44,034 bases of DNA from Chromera velia. Lineage: Eukaryota > Sar > Chromeraceae. The stretch is from the NCBI GenBank assembly GCA_018398765.1, contig JAHBMJ010000595.1, forward strand, positions 1 through 44,034. Direction: 5' to 3'. Shown piece after piece: positions 23,216 through 34,200 of the stretch. The notes below the pieces were generated by a model. It saw only the letters and a list, made by a program, of their open reading frames with translations. It was not told the DNA's origin and searched no databases. Position numbers and translations under genes: made by a program. How positions within the stretch are numbered: the first letter of the stretch is position 1; each line of letters opens with the position of its first letter.

Positions 23216-26200
23216 ATGAGGTCGGCAGAGGGTCAGAGGAAGGCTGAGGGTTTGAACTCGACGCAGCCCGAGGCCCCAAGCAGCTCCTCCTCAGAGAATG
23301 TTCCGGCCCCAATTGAACCCCAAGAAGCCCCTCCAGTTGTGGAGCCTGAGTCCTCTTCCTTTTTTCAGATCCCGAGAGTGCTCAGGCTCTGCTATGGAGA
23401 CAGAAAGCCCAGGAAACCAGAGACAAGCGCTTTCGAGGGTCTTGCTCCCTCCACAGCTGCCGGGGACTCACCCCAGCACGCGTTTTCGGGAGACAGTCGG
23501 GACGGGGCCTCCGCCTCTCCTTCAGGAGGGGCGACATCGTCAAGCGCAGGTGGCGGGATCTCGCAAGCGATCGCAAGCCGGTTTTCGTGTCTCGGGATGA
23601 GGAAGGGGAAGCTAACGCAGCGGGAGAAGGAAATTCTCTACAGACAGTCGCTTCCCCAAGAGCGAGGAGAGAAGACGGGGAACAGCCCAGTCAGTGGATC
23701 CTCGCCCTCTAAGGGGGTCAGGGGAGGATTGCACCCGCATGCAGTTCCTATCGAAGGGGGGGGGTTGGGAGTCGTGGACGACACGGAAAGGGACGATGGG
23801 GGGGAGTTTGGGAAGACGGTGTTTCACGAAAATGGGTTGGGTGAGGAGGCGGGGGGTCTGGACAGGTTCGGGTCCAGTGAGAGCAACACGGGTTTTGTGA
23901 CACCCCCAGACGACTACATTGGTTTTTCACTGGGGCACTTGGAGGAGAGAAGGAACGAGGTCATACGGATACAGAGAAAGGCGCTGACAGGGACACCGGC
24001 AGATGTGGAAATACCGAAAGGGTGGGAAAGGAAACGGCAACTGAGAGAGTTGGGAGAACTTCTAATCAGCACCGCAAAGGTTTGTGTGCGTGTGTGCATT
24101 CTTGTCTGGGTTTGCGTGTGCGACTCTGTACCAGTGCGTATACACGTACTGCGGGCGGGTCGCACGTGAGTTGTCAGTAATTCAACTGTGTGTTTTGGCC
24201 AGCCGAATTGAACAATTATTTGGTCTCCCTTTCTTCCGTGCATCCTTTCCTCCCTCCCTCCCTTCTTCCTTCCTTCTTTCCTTCCTTCCTTCGCTCCTTC
24301 CCTCCCTCCCTCCTTCGCTCCTTCTTTCCTTCACTACTTCCTTTCATTCCTTCCGTCCTTTCCTCCTGTCCTCCTTTCTCTATTCCACTCGCTCCTTTGT
24401 TTCCTTCCTTTGCTTTCTTCTTTCCACTTTCTTCCCTTCCGTTCTTCCTTTTTCCCTTTCTTGCATCCATCCATTCTTGCCCACCTACTTCTCGCTTCAC
24501 GCAAACGAGTTCACATTTGTTGTTTCCAGGAGTGCCGAAACGAGGAGCCTTCCAAGACTGGCTGTGCGCTCTGTTACGATCAGAACGGCGTGAAGGTCTG
24601 GAAAAAGGAGTTTGGCATCGGGCGGCTCGTCATCCGGGCCGAGTGGACGGTCCCCGTCACCCCCATGGCCTATTGCGACTACGCCTCGGACATCAAATTT
24701 AGAAAGGTGGGCAAGCAACAAACACTATCTATCAGCGCCCTTTTACCTGCTCGTGCTTTCACAAGCGAAAGGAGTGCATTCGTCTACGGGCGTGTGGATT
24801 TGTGTTCAAGCATGAGTGAAAGCTGTAATCGCGTGGGCGGAACCAGAAGAATGACCATAGTGAATGGGTGAAATGGAACACTTCCCAGGAATGACTGCGC
24901 GATGCGAATCAAGAAGGGAGGAAGCCAAGAGTACCGAATCTCCGTCTCTCTGGGAGACCGGTGTTCCCTTCCACATACATGTGTTTTTGCATCATAGCAT
25001 GTGTCAACTTTCTTTGGTCTCTTCCTTGTTGGATGGCCTGCGCACCTTCTCACTAGACGTGTGTCAAATCAATCTATGAATGTCAGGGGATTAGATGGCT
25101 GCGTGCTTAAATTAATCAATCAATCAATCAATCAGTGTGCCTTTCTGTGTGTTTGTCTGCATGACGATCGATCTGTTGGGTGCATGGCATGACGGGATGG
25201 GTGGGTGGGTGCAGTCCTGGGACCACAACTTATTGTATTTTTTTTCACACAAAATTCTTTTTAATCAATACATACGGGTGCATGGCATGACGGACTGCAT
25301 GGGTGGGTGCAGTCCTGGGACCACAACTGTGAGGAGATCTGCTTGGTGGAGTCCCTGGGGGAGCAGTGTGACCTCATCTACGTAGCCACAAAGAGGATCG
25401 CGACGATCTACCCGAGAGACTCGCTGAACCTCAAGGTGGGTGGCTGGGTGGGTGCATGGGGGGTGGGTGGGTGATAGGGTGAGTGATTAAAAAACAAACG
25501 ATAAACCATTTGTGGATCCGTCATGATATGTGAAGGCAGTTCACAAAAAAAGATTCGTATTGCGTGAGTGTCCGAAGAAGGATCGCTCCCTCAGTTTTGC
25601 TTCTACCAAAGTGGAACAGGCATTGGTTGCATTTCAACCTGCCTGCCTGCCTGCCTGCCGGGCTGTGGTGCACTTTCGTTTCCTGTCTACCTGCGTGGTT
25701 GCTTGTCCTTCTCTCCTCTGAATCTTTTCTGCCCTTTTGTTTCGTGCACACGGCTGCCGAAAAGATTCAAGGGGAAGTGCGCATCCATCCACTTTTCTTG
25801 ATGCTTTTCTTTCGAGCCGTACGATCGATCGATCGATCGCTGTGCGGAAAAATGGATGGATCCAGGGGGCCCGTTGCGGGTGTAACACACTGATCGTGCT
25901 CAGACTGATTGAAGGTGCACCATGCATTGATTCTTTAATCGATCAAACTGCGATGGATGCGCATGCAGATCAAGCGGTGCTTTCAGCCTGCCACAGCCGA
26001 CGTGGGTGAGTGGACGTCGTGCAGCTGCAGTGTGGAGCATCCCGACTACCCGGAGAGGAAGGGTAGGGTTCGTGCAGATCTTCGCATCGCATCCTACGCC
26101 GCCAAGCCTCTCCTGACTCCCATGGGGGTGTGGAGCCGGATCGTTTTGTTCACCGAGGGAGATCCGAAAGGGTGGATCCCAGGGGCAGTCACAAAAATGC

Positions 26201-26433
26201 TGGCCGCTAAGGTGACTCCATCGTCGGTGGAAAAAGCGACTTTGGGGGTCTTGACGAAGCACGGCATCAAGCCAGCAGACGGGGAGAAGGCTACTAACTT
26301 TGCTGCTCGCCACCTGGCCCTGTGGAAAGAGCAGGGGCAGGAGGTACGAGAGATGACGGTGGAAGACATGAAGACCTACGGCCCTGATGGCAAGAAGAGA
26401 GGAGAGCTAGGAGAGGAAGGACTCAGGGGGTGA
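23216..26433 (+). CDS. Gene C: START-domain lipid-binding protein (4 exons)
   Basis: Probably a cytosolic lipid-transfer or lipid-sensing protein. Exons 23216-24079, 24530-24706, 25313-25435 and 25969-26433, all joined in phase 0 with cag acceptors, give 542 residues ending in TGA. The start in aaATGa at 23216 was chosen; an in-frame upstream ATG-like start at 23156 lacks support. Residues 1 to about 285 are Ser/Pro/Gly-rich and probably disordered. From about 290 the sequence follows the START fold: GCALCYDQNGVKVWKKEF, then WTVPVTPMAYCDYASDIKFR, then SWDHNCEE, CDLIYVATKRIATIYPRDS, an extended strand pair, and a C-terminal helix area (GWIPGAVTKMLAAKVTPSS). The length beyond the N-terminus fits START (about 210 residues). 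It resembles the PC-transfer-protein group most, by eye. Ligand unknown. Confidence 0.87.
24227..24490 (+). repeat. Long pyrimidine tract in START gene intron 1
   Basis: About 260 bases of TTCC/CCCT/CTTT low complexity, ending some 40 bases before the exon 2 acceptor. Open frames across it (Ser/Phe/Pro or Lys/Glu/Arg repeats) are by-products of the tract. Confidence 0.9.
25178..25328 (+). repeat. Partial duplication of the exon 3 acceptor region
   Basis: The 5' end of exon 3 and its upstream intron (gggtgcatggcatgacgg ... gggtgcag/TCCTGGGACCACAACT) occurs twice: 25178-25230 and 25276-25328. The second copy continues into the real exon (TGTGAGG...). The first runs into A/T-rich sequence and so makes a decoy acceptor at 25214. 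Confidence 0.9.
25819..25840. repeat. (GATC)n tetranucleotide run in START gene intron 3
   Basis: Four GATC units; a TGCC run (25638-25660) lies upstream in the same intron. Neither affects coding sequence. Confidence 0.85.
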
Positions 26434-26984
26434 AACGAGCTAGAGACGGGGGGGGAGAGAAAGTGTGAGAGAACTTCGGGGGGCGCGATAGAACTAGACA
26501 GCACTTTTGGTGACACACTTACACACGTCCGAGGAGCATTCACGCAGGTGTGTGAGGAGGGATTCGTTAGTTCAAGTATGCGTGCATGCGTGGTCGACCA
26601 AATTGGCTTTGCGTGAATGTCTTATGCAATGCTCTGAGTGATCACTGACCCACCAGATTTTTAGTTCAGTGAACAAAGCTCTGGTGAATAAGTACGTTGA
26701 ATAGTATCATGATCATAATGATATAATCATTCAGTAGATGACTGTACAGCATTCACTATTGCGATCAGTTTGAATCCCTAGTTGAATCCTAAGCGTATTA
26801 CAGTAAAAAAAAAAAAGAATGAACTTCAATTTTTTTGTGTGGAACACTGCAGGATAGCAGGCACAGCTTCAGTAGTAGAACGTTCGTAAGGGGGCTCATG
26901 CATAAAGGATTTGAATTTCTGTTACCTCTACTGTTACCTATAGTTTGTATCTTCTTAGAACTTCAAAGTTTCCTTACAGAAGTC

Positions 26985-27184
26985 AACCCTCCTGACACTC
27001 CAGTAAACTTGAAACGCTGCGCGCGGCTTAACTTGAAGGTAGCGCACCGAAGGCGTGGCTAAAATAAAGTATACTTAAAATTTTATGTGGAAAGCGCAGA
27101 CAGTCTTGAAACGTCTGCGCCGCTGGCACGGCTAACATTGAAAAATCTATTTCAAGACATGCAGACTGGAGTGTTAAGGGGGTT
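26985..27184. mobile_element. Small non-autonomous DNA transposon (hAT-like MITE) with 8-bp target duplication
   Basis: The left end (26985-27003, aaccctcctgacactccag) and the reverse complement of the right end (27166-27184) match at 16 of 19 positions. CAGAAGTC flanks the element exactly on both sides (26977-26984 and 27185-27192). An 8-bp target duplication with short inverted ends is typical of hAT elements. Inside are two diverged direct copies beginning cttgaaacg (27008, 27105). No reading frame. Confidence 0.7.
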
Positions 27185-27537
27185 CAGAAGTCTACAGATT
27201 GATTTCAGATTGAAAGGCATCAACTGCATGTATGCGATCCATGCATATGCCTAGGCATGTGCGTATCAGACTAAACAGCATGCATGAATGCGCACACGTT
27301 CCTAATAGTTCCTAGGCATATTCGGAATACCTCTTTATTTATCTTTGCCCTTCTACCCTAGCTTCAGATAGCTTCAGAGCTAGCTTTCGAGACTTAGGTA
27401 CCATATGGGTGGGGTCAACAGCCTTCACTCAACGCCGCGGAGGTGCTCCTCCGCCCACATTATCAATTCAAAAAGTCCTCCCATGGACATAGAAAAGCCC
27501 GATATTTAATTAATTATATTTTTCTTTCTCTGGTTCC

Positions 27538-27567
27538 CTCTCTCTCTCTCTCTCTCTCTCCCTCTCT

Positions 27568-27599
<32 letters not shown>

Positions 27600-27658
27600 T
27601 TTTCTCTCTCTCTTTCTCTCTCTCCCTCTCTCTCCCTCTTCGATCGCTCGCTCTCTGT
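27538..27658. repeat. (CT)n low-complexity tract
   Basis: About 120 bases of CT with occasional TTT and CCC, between the inverted-repeat element and the DUF3638 gene. Confidence 0.95.
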
Positions 27659-28267
27659 GTCGATGCTAGTGTCGATAAGTGGTGCAGAGGTCTTTCTTTC
27701 CTGTTTTTTTCCCTTGCGTCCCGTCCCCTCGCGCAAACTGAGAGCCACTGGGTTCAGTCTGCTTCAAATCCTCTGCCGACGTCGAACGTTCATCAAGAAG
27801 TACGCGTACGCCAGGGCGCTCAGCGTATATAAGCATCTACAAAGAGGTCGACAGAGCTTGCCTTCTGAGAGGGGAGGGGTCCATCCTCCAGACGAAAGAT
27901 CAGACGTTCAAAGCACCTCTGACACACATATGTTGAAAGGAAGCAACTAGGGAAGCAAAAACATGCAGACTGAGCTAGCTGTGTAGACGGGGCGCTGGGT
28001 ACACCAAACATGGCCAGCCCCCCGAGCGATCTCGTGTTTTGTGTATCGGTGTGCATGCACGCGGCCTTCGTATAACTCGGAGGCATGCGGAAGCGAATTC
28101 ATTTTGTCGAAAAAACGTATAATCCTGTGCGCGTGCAGCCTGGTCCAATTAAGACATTGTCAGTATATTGTGTACATCAGTATCGCACAAAATTACAGGT
28201 ATAGGCTGCCCGAAAAAAGGCCTCTGCTGCTGGCAATTTCGAGACGCATTCCTTACTCTATTTGCAG

Positions 28268-31200
28268 CTAGAGCGAGGCGGATCGGCAGGTGCCAGACTG
28301 ATGTGGTTTGAGAAGGTCAGAAGGCGGTCGCTTTCGGGCGCGATTCTTCAGATTTTGAAACGCTTCAAAGACGGCCTTTCCAGTCTCTCTGAAACCATTG
28401 CAGACGTAGACGGTCCCGAAAGAGACGCCCTCACGTCCCTTCTCCAAACAGTGAAGCGCTGGGAAGCCTTTGAAGGAGAGCCACTAACAGACCAGCTTCT
28501 GCATTCCCACCTCCAGCCGCTTGGGAATGAAGCTGTATCGGTCTGCTGCATTCCTTTTGTCGTGGGGCTCCACGTTTTCCTTGCTGTCCGTACGGGGTCC
28601 GAAGTGTGCCTCGCTGCTTTTCACTTGGAGGAAAAAGGACCGTGCCCTCAAGTGTTTCCCTCTCACTGGACACGTACGTCTTTGCAGCGTCTCTGTAGTT
28701 TGGAGACGGCTCGGCAGTTGTGTCGTCTCGAGCCAGAGGGAGAGTGCTGCAGGCTTCTGGGGAAATGGTTGCTTCCTTGTCTCTCTGAAAGAGGCAAGAA
28801 CGATGTCATCACCCCCGTCGAGAAAAAACAACCAAGTTCTGTCGGAGAGGAGGATATCTGCTTCGCGGCTGTGAAGGGAGTCCTACATGTTTGCATCCAG
28901 AGCGTCATGAGATTCCACGCTCTGCGGGAAAACAGTGTCACCAACCCTCCAAAGGATAAATCCAGCTTCCGATCTCTGAATGTTCGAGCGGATCTTCTCT
29001 ATAAGGCCGTCAGACTTGCCGTCGAGAGACTCTTCCTGGAGAGTTCGGTTCCAGATGAAGAGAAAATACGTTTGCACAGCACCAAGTATGCCCGGCGTGC
29101 CCGGAAACTCGAAATAGCTGCGAGTGTATGGAATGGCCGGGATGGCACAGACCTGGTTGACCGGGTAGTTTCCAGGGCTTTTCAGGATCTGGGCAGATAC
29201 TACACCTCTTTGGAGCGTCGCGTGGCTACTCAGGAGGAAAAAGAGGCGTCGGTGGTTTTTGCACCATCCGAATTGGACTTCTGTAAAGACAGGGAGCACA
29301 AAAGACTCAAAAACCTCGACAGGACGCTCCCTTTACCTCCCCCGATTGCAACGAGTGAGGGAGACAGAGTGTGTTTGAATCGGCAGGCCCCCTTTCCACC
29401 CGAGGCCACCTCACACTTTGAAGAAGCGGACCGAATCGAAGAGACTGTGCGGGACGTACTTTGGCCTCTGAGGAAGCACTTGACGCCTCAACACCTACAG
29501 AGCTGCTGCGCCTTTGCCAGCGAGGCTTCACAGTCTGATTCCCTTCCCGAGGTCTCCGCCTTTCTGGTGCAGTTGATGGAAAGGTACGAGGAGATAGCCA
29601 GCCGTCTGTACGCCTCCCTTGTAGACCCCCTCTGTAGGAGTCGACAGGCACTCACCTCCGCTCTGCTGACAGCGCTCCTGGATGTGATAGCTTGTGAGGT
29701 AACCCCCGAGCTGTTGAAGGCCAAGTGCGGCTTGGGCCCTGTCGTGTTGTCAAAAGAGGCGCCCCTTCGTCAGGCAGTTTTGTCTGAGCATGCAGACCGA
29801 CGAGTGCTGTGTGAGTTGAAGGAATGGGTGTGTGAGAGAGACGCGGGTGCGCAGGGATCTGATCTTCTCTCTCCTCCGTCTACATCTGCCCCAGCCTCCC
29901 TGATCATTCGGGGGGACTCAGGAGTGGCAAGAGGCCAGAAAAGGGTGCACCGCGAGATCCTTGCAGAAGTAAAGAGGCTCAAGTAAGTCAATTAAACAGT
30001 TGTGGATAGAGGCCATCATGTTGCATGCGATATTTTCATCGACACTTCTCTGTCCGAGCCTTTCCTTTGTCCTTTTCTGCCTGTTCTTTCTGGCCTTCTT
30101 TTTGCGCGTATGCACTTCTGCTTCTTTCCTTTGTCCTTTTCTGCCTGTTCTTTCTGGCCTTCTTTTTGCGTGTATGCACTTCTGCTTCTTTCCTTTGTCC
30201 TTTTCTGCCTGTTCTTTCTGGCCTTCTTTTTGCGCGTATGCACTTCTGCTTCTTTCCTTTGTCCTTTTCTGCCTGTTCTTTTTGGCCTTCTTTTTGCGGC
30301 ACGAAGGGGGGCGGAATATCGAAGGTTGTATGACCAAGCAGCTCACTGCGGGCAGGAGATTGAGGTTGCTTCGGCTGTTTTGTGCCAATTGAGAGAGAGG
30401 ATCAGAGCTCTGGAAAGTGGTCAGCGCCAGAAGGGGATGACAGTTCTGGAAGACGAACAGTACGGAGCTGGTGTGGGGAATTTCGAGCACCAGATCCGCA
30501 GTCTTGAAGCAAAACTCCAAAGCGAGAAACTGTCTGCGGAGCGTTTTCGCAAAATTGCAGATGCCATGAGGGTGGAGGTCTTTGAGGACTACTTTCCCCA
30601 GGGAGAACCGGAGCAGTGGGCGATCTCCCTGGAGCTCCTTGCCCCTCCCTGCATTCTGACCGCCAGGGATGCCCTCTTTCTCCTGCACTCTTCCCTTGGC
30701 TTGTGCGTAACCTCGACATGTGGTTTGCTGGCAACCCGGTGGGTGGCCTCGGCTCCTTTCGGCCGGTGGAGCGCGACTCCTCAAAAAACGTGGAGAATTG
30801 CTTTGACGAGCCGCGAGGTTCCTCATGCTCCTAGGATGCTATCACCGAAAGATCTAACGGAGGATGCAGCGATCCTGCCATGCAGCATGCAGTCATGCAT
30901 CGTTGCTGGAGACGGTGCAGAGCTCCTCAACTCGCAGCCTGGTCTCTCTCGCACATTCGCTCCTCGTTTGAGGACGGAATGCGAGGGACAGGGTGCGAGA
31001 ACGCTTGCGCTGGAGCAGTGGGCAGTCGATGGAGTTGGGGGGGAAGTAGAGCAGAGGGTTTCTGGGTGTGGGTATGGGGCGTACACCGAAAACGAAGCGC
31101 TGTGCAGACTGGAGGAGCGACCCGAGAGCTTTCCCGAAGACCCCTTCAGAGCTCTGCTGAGACTTCGCAGTGAAGGCAGGTGGACGCAGTGGATTGAACG

Positions 31201-34200
31201 TCTGTTTCAGGGTCTGGAGACGGACTCGCTGCCTCTGGAGACGGCTTCGGTTGCGAGTGCGCTTCTATCGTGTGCATGGGAGGCCGGGCCTCTCGACCAC
31301 AGGCTTTGGATGGAACAGGCAGTCAGTCACCCATGCTTTCCTTCTTTTCTTAGGTGACATGATGTGTCATTCGTGTCGTGTTCATGTTCTGTCTGTGTCT
31401 TGTTTTCGTGTTGTCTTTCGGAAGCATTGTGAAAGAAATGCGAGTAAGAAATTTCCCTCACTCTTTCCCCTCGTCTCCTCTCTTATCCCCCCTCAGGATG
31501 GCCATCCGTTCACGAAGATGCTCGAAATTGTTGCGCGCCTCCGTCAGGCAGTGACAGAGCGCGAAAACAAGCGGAAAGAACCGCGGGCGCTCGGTTTATT
31601 GGCTGTCTTGCTCCTTCGACTGGGTGAGACGGCAAAGGACCTGAAGTCCGCGGGGGTGCGGGACCTCGAAAGGAGGGCGGTATCAGAGCCCGAAATTGAA
31701 AATGTGACTGGAGCCTGCCGAAATGTCTGCCAGAGTGTGGGCGAGGGGGTGCGCCACATCCGTGATGTTCTCTGTCGTTGTCTTGAGGAGAACGATGGGA
31801 AAATTGGAGGCTCCACAATTACGCCAGAGCGTTTGAAGCAGTTGCAGAGGTCCGCAGGAGGTTCTATCTGTTCGAGTCCCTCAGAGCTCTTCACAGTCCG
31901 CACGTAGATGTTTTGGTGGACCAAGCGGCTGCTTTGACTCGCTTTTCTTACATGCCTCTGTTCACATCATTTGTGCAAGCAGTCACCATTCGTTCCTCTC
32001 CTGTTGCTCTTAGGATGCATGATTTGTCTTCACATGGTGTGCTCGCAGGGAGGAGCTTGCAATCGTTCTCGCCTTTTCCCTCACCTTTTTTGAGCCCTCG
32101 TTCCAGCTTCCTTCTCCAGATTTCGACGTCCTTCTTCAAACTGCGTCGGATGCCGGTGACTGGTTGGGACTTCGATTTCGCCTTGCACACCTGACCACTC
32201 AGCCTGACTGGGCTTGCACGGACCATTTGGGCATGATGATTAGTGAACTTCACCGTGTGGCCATCAAACTCTGTGGGCACGTGGGGGAGGTGCTGAAACG
32301 TGACAGTCTCCCTCTTGAATTGCTGCAAAGAAACTGCATGTGGCCAGAAGGAAAAGGGGCCGGCGCGCGTGCAAGTGGCTGGGCTCGTCAGCGACGATGG
32401 CTGTGTTGTCAGGCGCACATTCCGTTCCTTTTGGAAAACAACTCCTCGTCAGAAGGGGGAGATCCGACACAGATGGCATCCCGAGACTGCTCAGTCCGTG
32501 TGAAGCGTGAGTGGGGAATTGCTCGTCAACGCCCGCCCTCCCTTCAGAGGTCTGCTTCCGGACTCCCTGAGACAGACGAAAGAATTCAGGAGGGTCTTTG
32601 GGGACGCGCAGTTTGCTGCTAGTAGAGATGTGAGGTATGACGGAGATCTTGCCACTCACATTCAGCAGAACGGTTTGCAGTTTGTGTTCTGGTGGAAGGG
32701 TGCCTCGAGTGGGAGAGGGCCTGAACCTCCCGGGACTCTGGTGGTCATTGAGAGGAATGCGAGGGGTGGGGGGAGAGAGAGGCAACTGGTCCACATGGAA
32801 ACGCTAGTGGGAGTCCTCCCGCCTGAACTGCTAGAGGGATATTCCCACTGGGTGAACAGAAGGGATCGACTGCTTGAATTCCGGCCACGTCGATTTGACG
32901 ACCCTGGATTCGGTCCTTGGAATGCTCTCACAGGCAACTCGACAGCCTCAAAAGGGCCCTCTGCAGGTGGAGGGTTGTCTGTGTGGGGCAGCCTGGAAAG
33001 AGGTCTTGTCTGGAGAGCAAGAAGAACGTCCGACGACCCGACATGCGCAGGAGGGAGGCGAAGCTATCTGGTGAGTGTGCAGAGTGACACATTCGATGCG
33101 CTGTTTCAGAAGGTTTTCTGGAGGCTGGGAGGAAGGGACCTGTTGACTGTCTGGGTAGACTCTGGTCCGAAGAGTGGACAGAGAGATCAGAACAGTGACA
33201 GTCAAATGGCTTTGGTTGCAGAAAGAGGGTCAACCTCCCCCCAAGTCTGTGCAGAGTTGCACAGGCTGGGGCGCGCCTTCTACATCCACCCCTCCGAGAG
33301 CCCGACGATCTCATGGGAGATTGAATCTCGAGAGGATAGAGGTTGGTACGTCGCCAGCCGACAGACTCCAGGAGTCTTCATGGGACTCCAACAGAAGTTG
33401 ATGCTCGTCAAGAGAGAAACGAACACTGACTTTGAGATGGAGTCCAAGAGTGCGAACAGGGTCCTACCCAAGGAGAGGGTGGGGGCGAAGCTTTTGATTC
33501 CGTACGGAGACCTTGAGGCAGAGAGCCAGCCTCCTGCAGGGTGTTGGACTCCAGAGAGTCACCAGAAAGTGAAAATCAAAGGTAGAGAGGCCCACCTCAG
33601 GGAGACAGAGGGGAAGGCGGCGGAGTGCACCGCATCCTGCTTTGTCTTTGAGCTTAATTCGGACCTCAGACGTGTTGACACCCCGCCCAGTGGACTTGCT
33701 CACCTCTTTGCAGCAGCCCTTTTTTCACTCTGCCGCCCCCCGTTGCCAGAGCCCTTCACGGGCCGCCTTGCAGAGGATGAGGTGGTCGAACGGTTGCAGT
33801 CCGGCCGTGTATTTGGTCTGCAACCCTTCAGTGAGGAAGAACTCCGTTTGCTAGATGTCATCAAAAGAGTATCTCCCAAGCTGAACTCTTCAGCCCCCCA
33901 ACTGAGCTCCGCGGTGACAACTCTGGTAAAGAGAAAGATTCCAGTCGCCAGGCTTTTCGCAGAGGTGGGCGAGAAGCCAGGATGCTGGTCTTCGAGCATT
34001 GCTGAGCATCACAAAAGCCTCGCACGGAACACAAAAGGGGCTCAGCCGATCACCGTGTGCTCTGAGGAGTGGCGAGAAATGCTGAAAAGAGGGTCTCTGG
34101 GGAAGGCCCTTGACCCCTGTTTGGGATTTTTGGAAGACTTCAGAGTCCCTTCAGATTTCTGGAAACCTCCTAAGCCGCCCGATGACCTCAGGTCCTTCCC

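Larger units (their letters stand above)
24530..26330 (+). other. START domain of gene C (spread over exons 2-4)
   Basis: START domains form a deep hydrophobic pocket closed by a C-terminal helix. Visible hallmarks are the VK-W-x-K-x2-G start, the YPRD turn after ATKRIATI, and PKGWIPGAVTKMLAAKV in the lid helix. No membrane segment or signal peptide is present. Confidence 0.8.
26434..28267. other. Gene-poor spacer with AT-rich part
   Basis: Between the START gene and the first recognised DUF3638-gene exon. The 26640-27400 stretch is AT-rich compared with its surroundings and contains the 200-bp inverted-repeat element. A CT tract lies at 27538-27658. A strong acceptor (ctatttgcag) at 28258-28267 implies at least one unrecognised upstream exon or a 5' UTR exon here; I could not identify it. 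Confidence 0.6.

Noticed and set aside
24084-24593. Long Ser/Phe/Pro frames and the opposite Lys/Glu/Arg frame
   Set aside because: They are translations of the TTCC-rich intron tract of the START gene.
30000-30306. Repeated Phe/Leu/Cys-rich peptide upstream of exon 2 of gene D
   Set aside because: It is the 64-bp intron array read in frame; splice phase from 29982 to 30307 excludes it from the protein.
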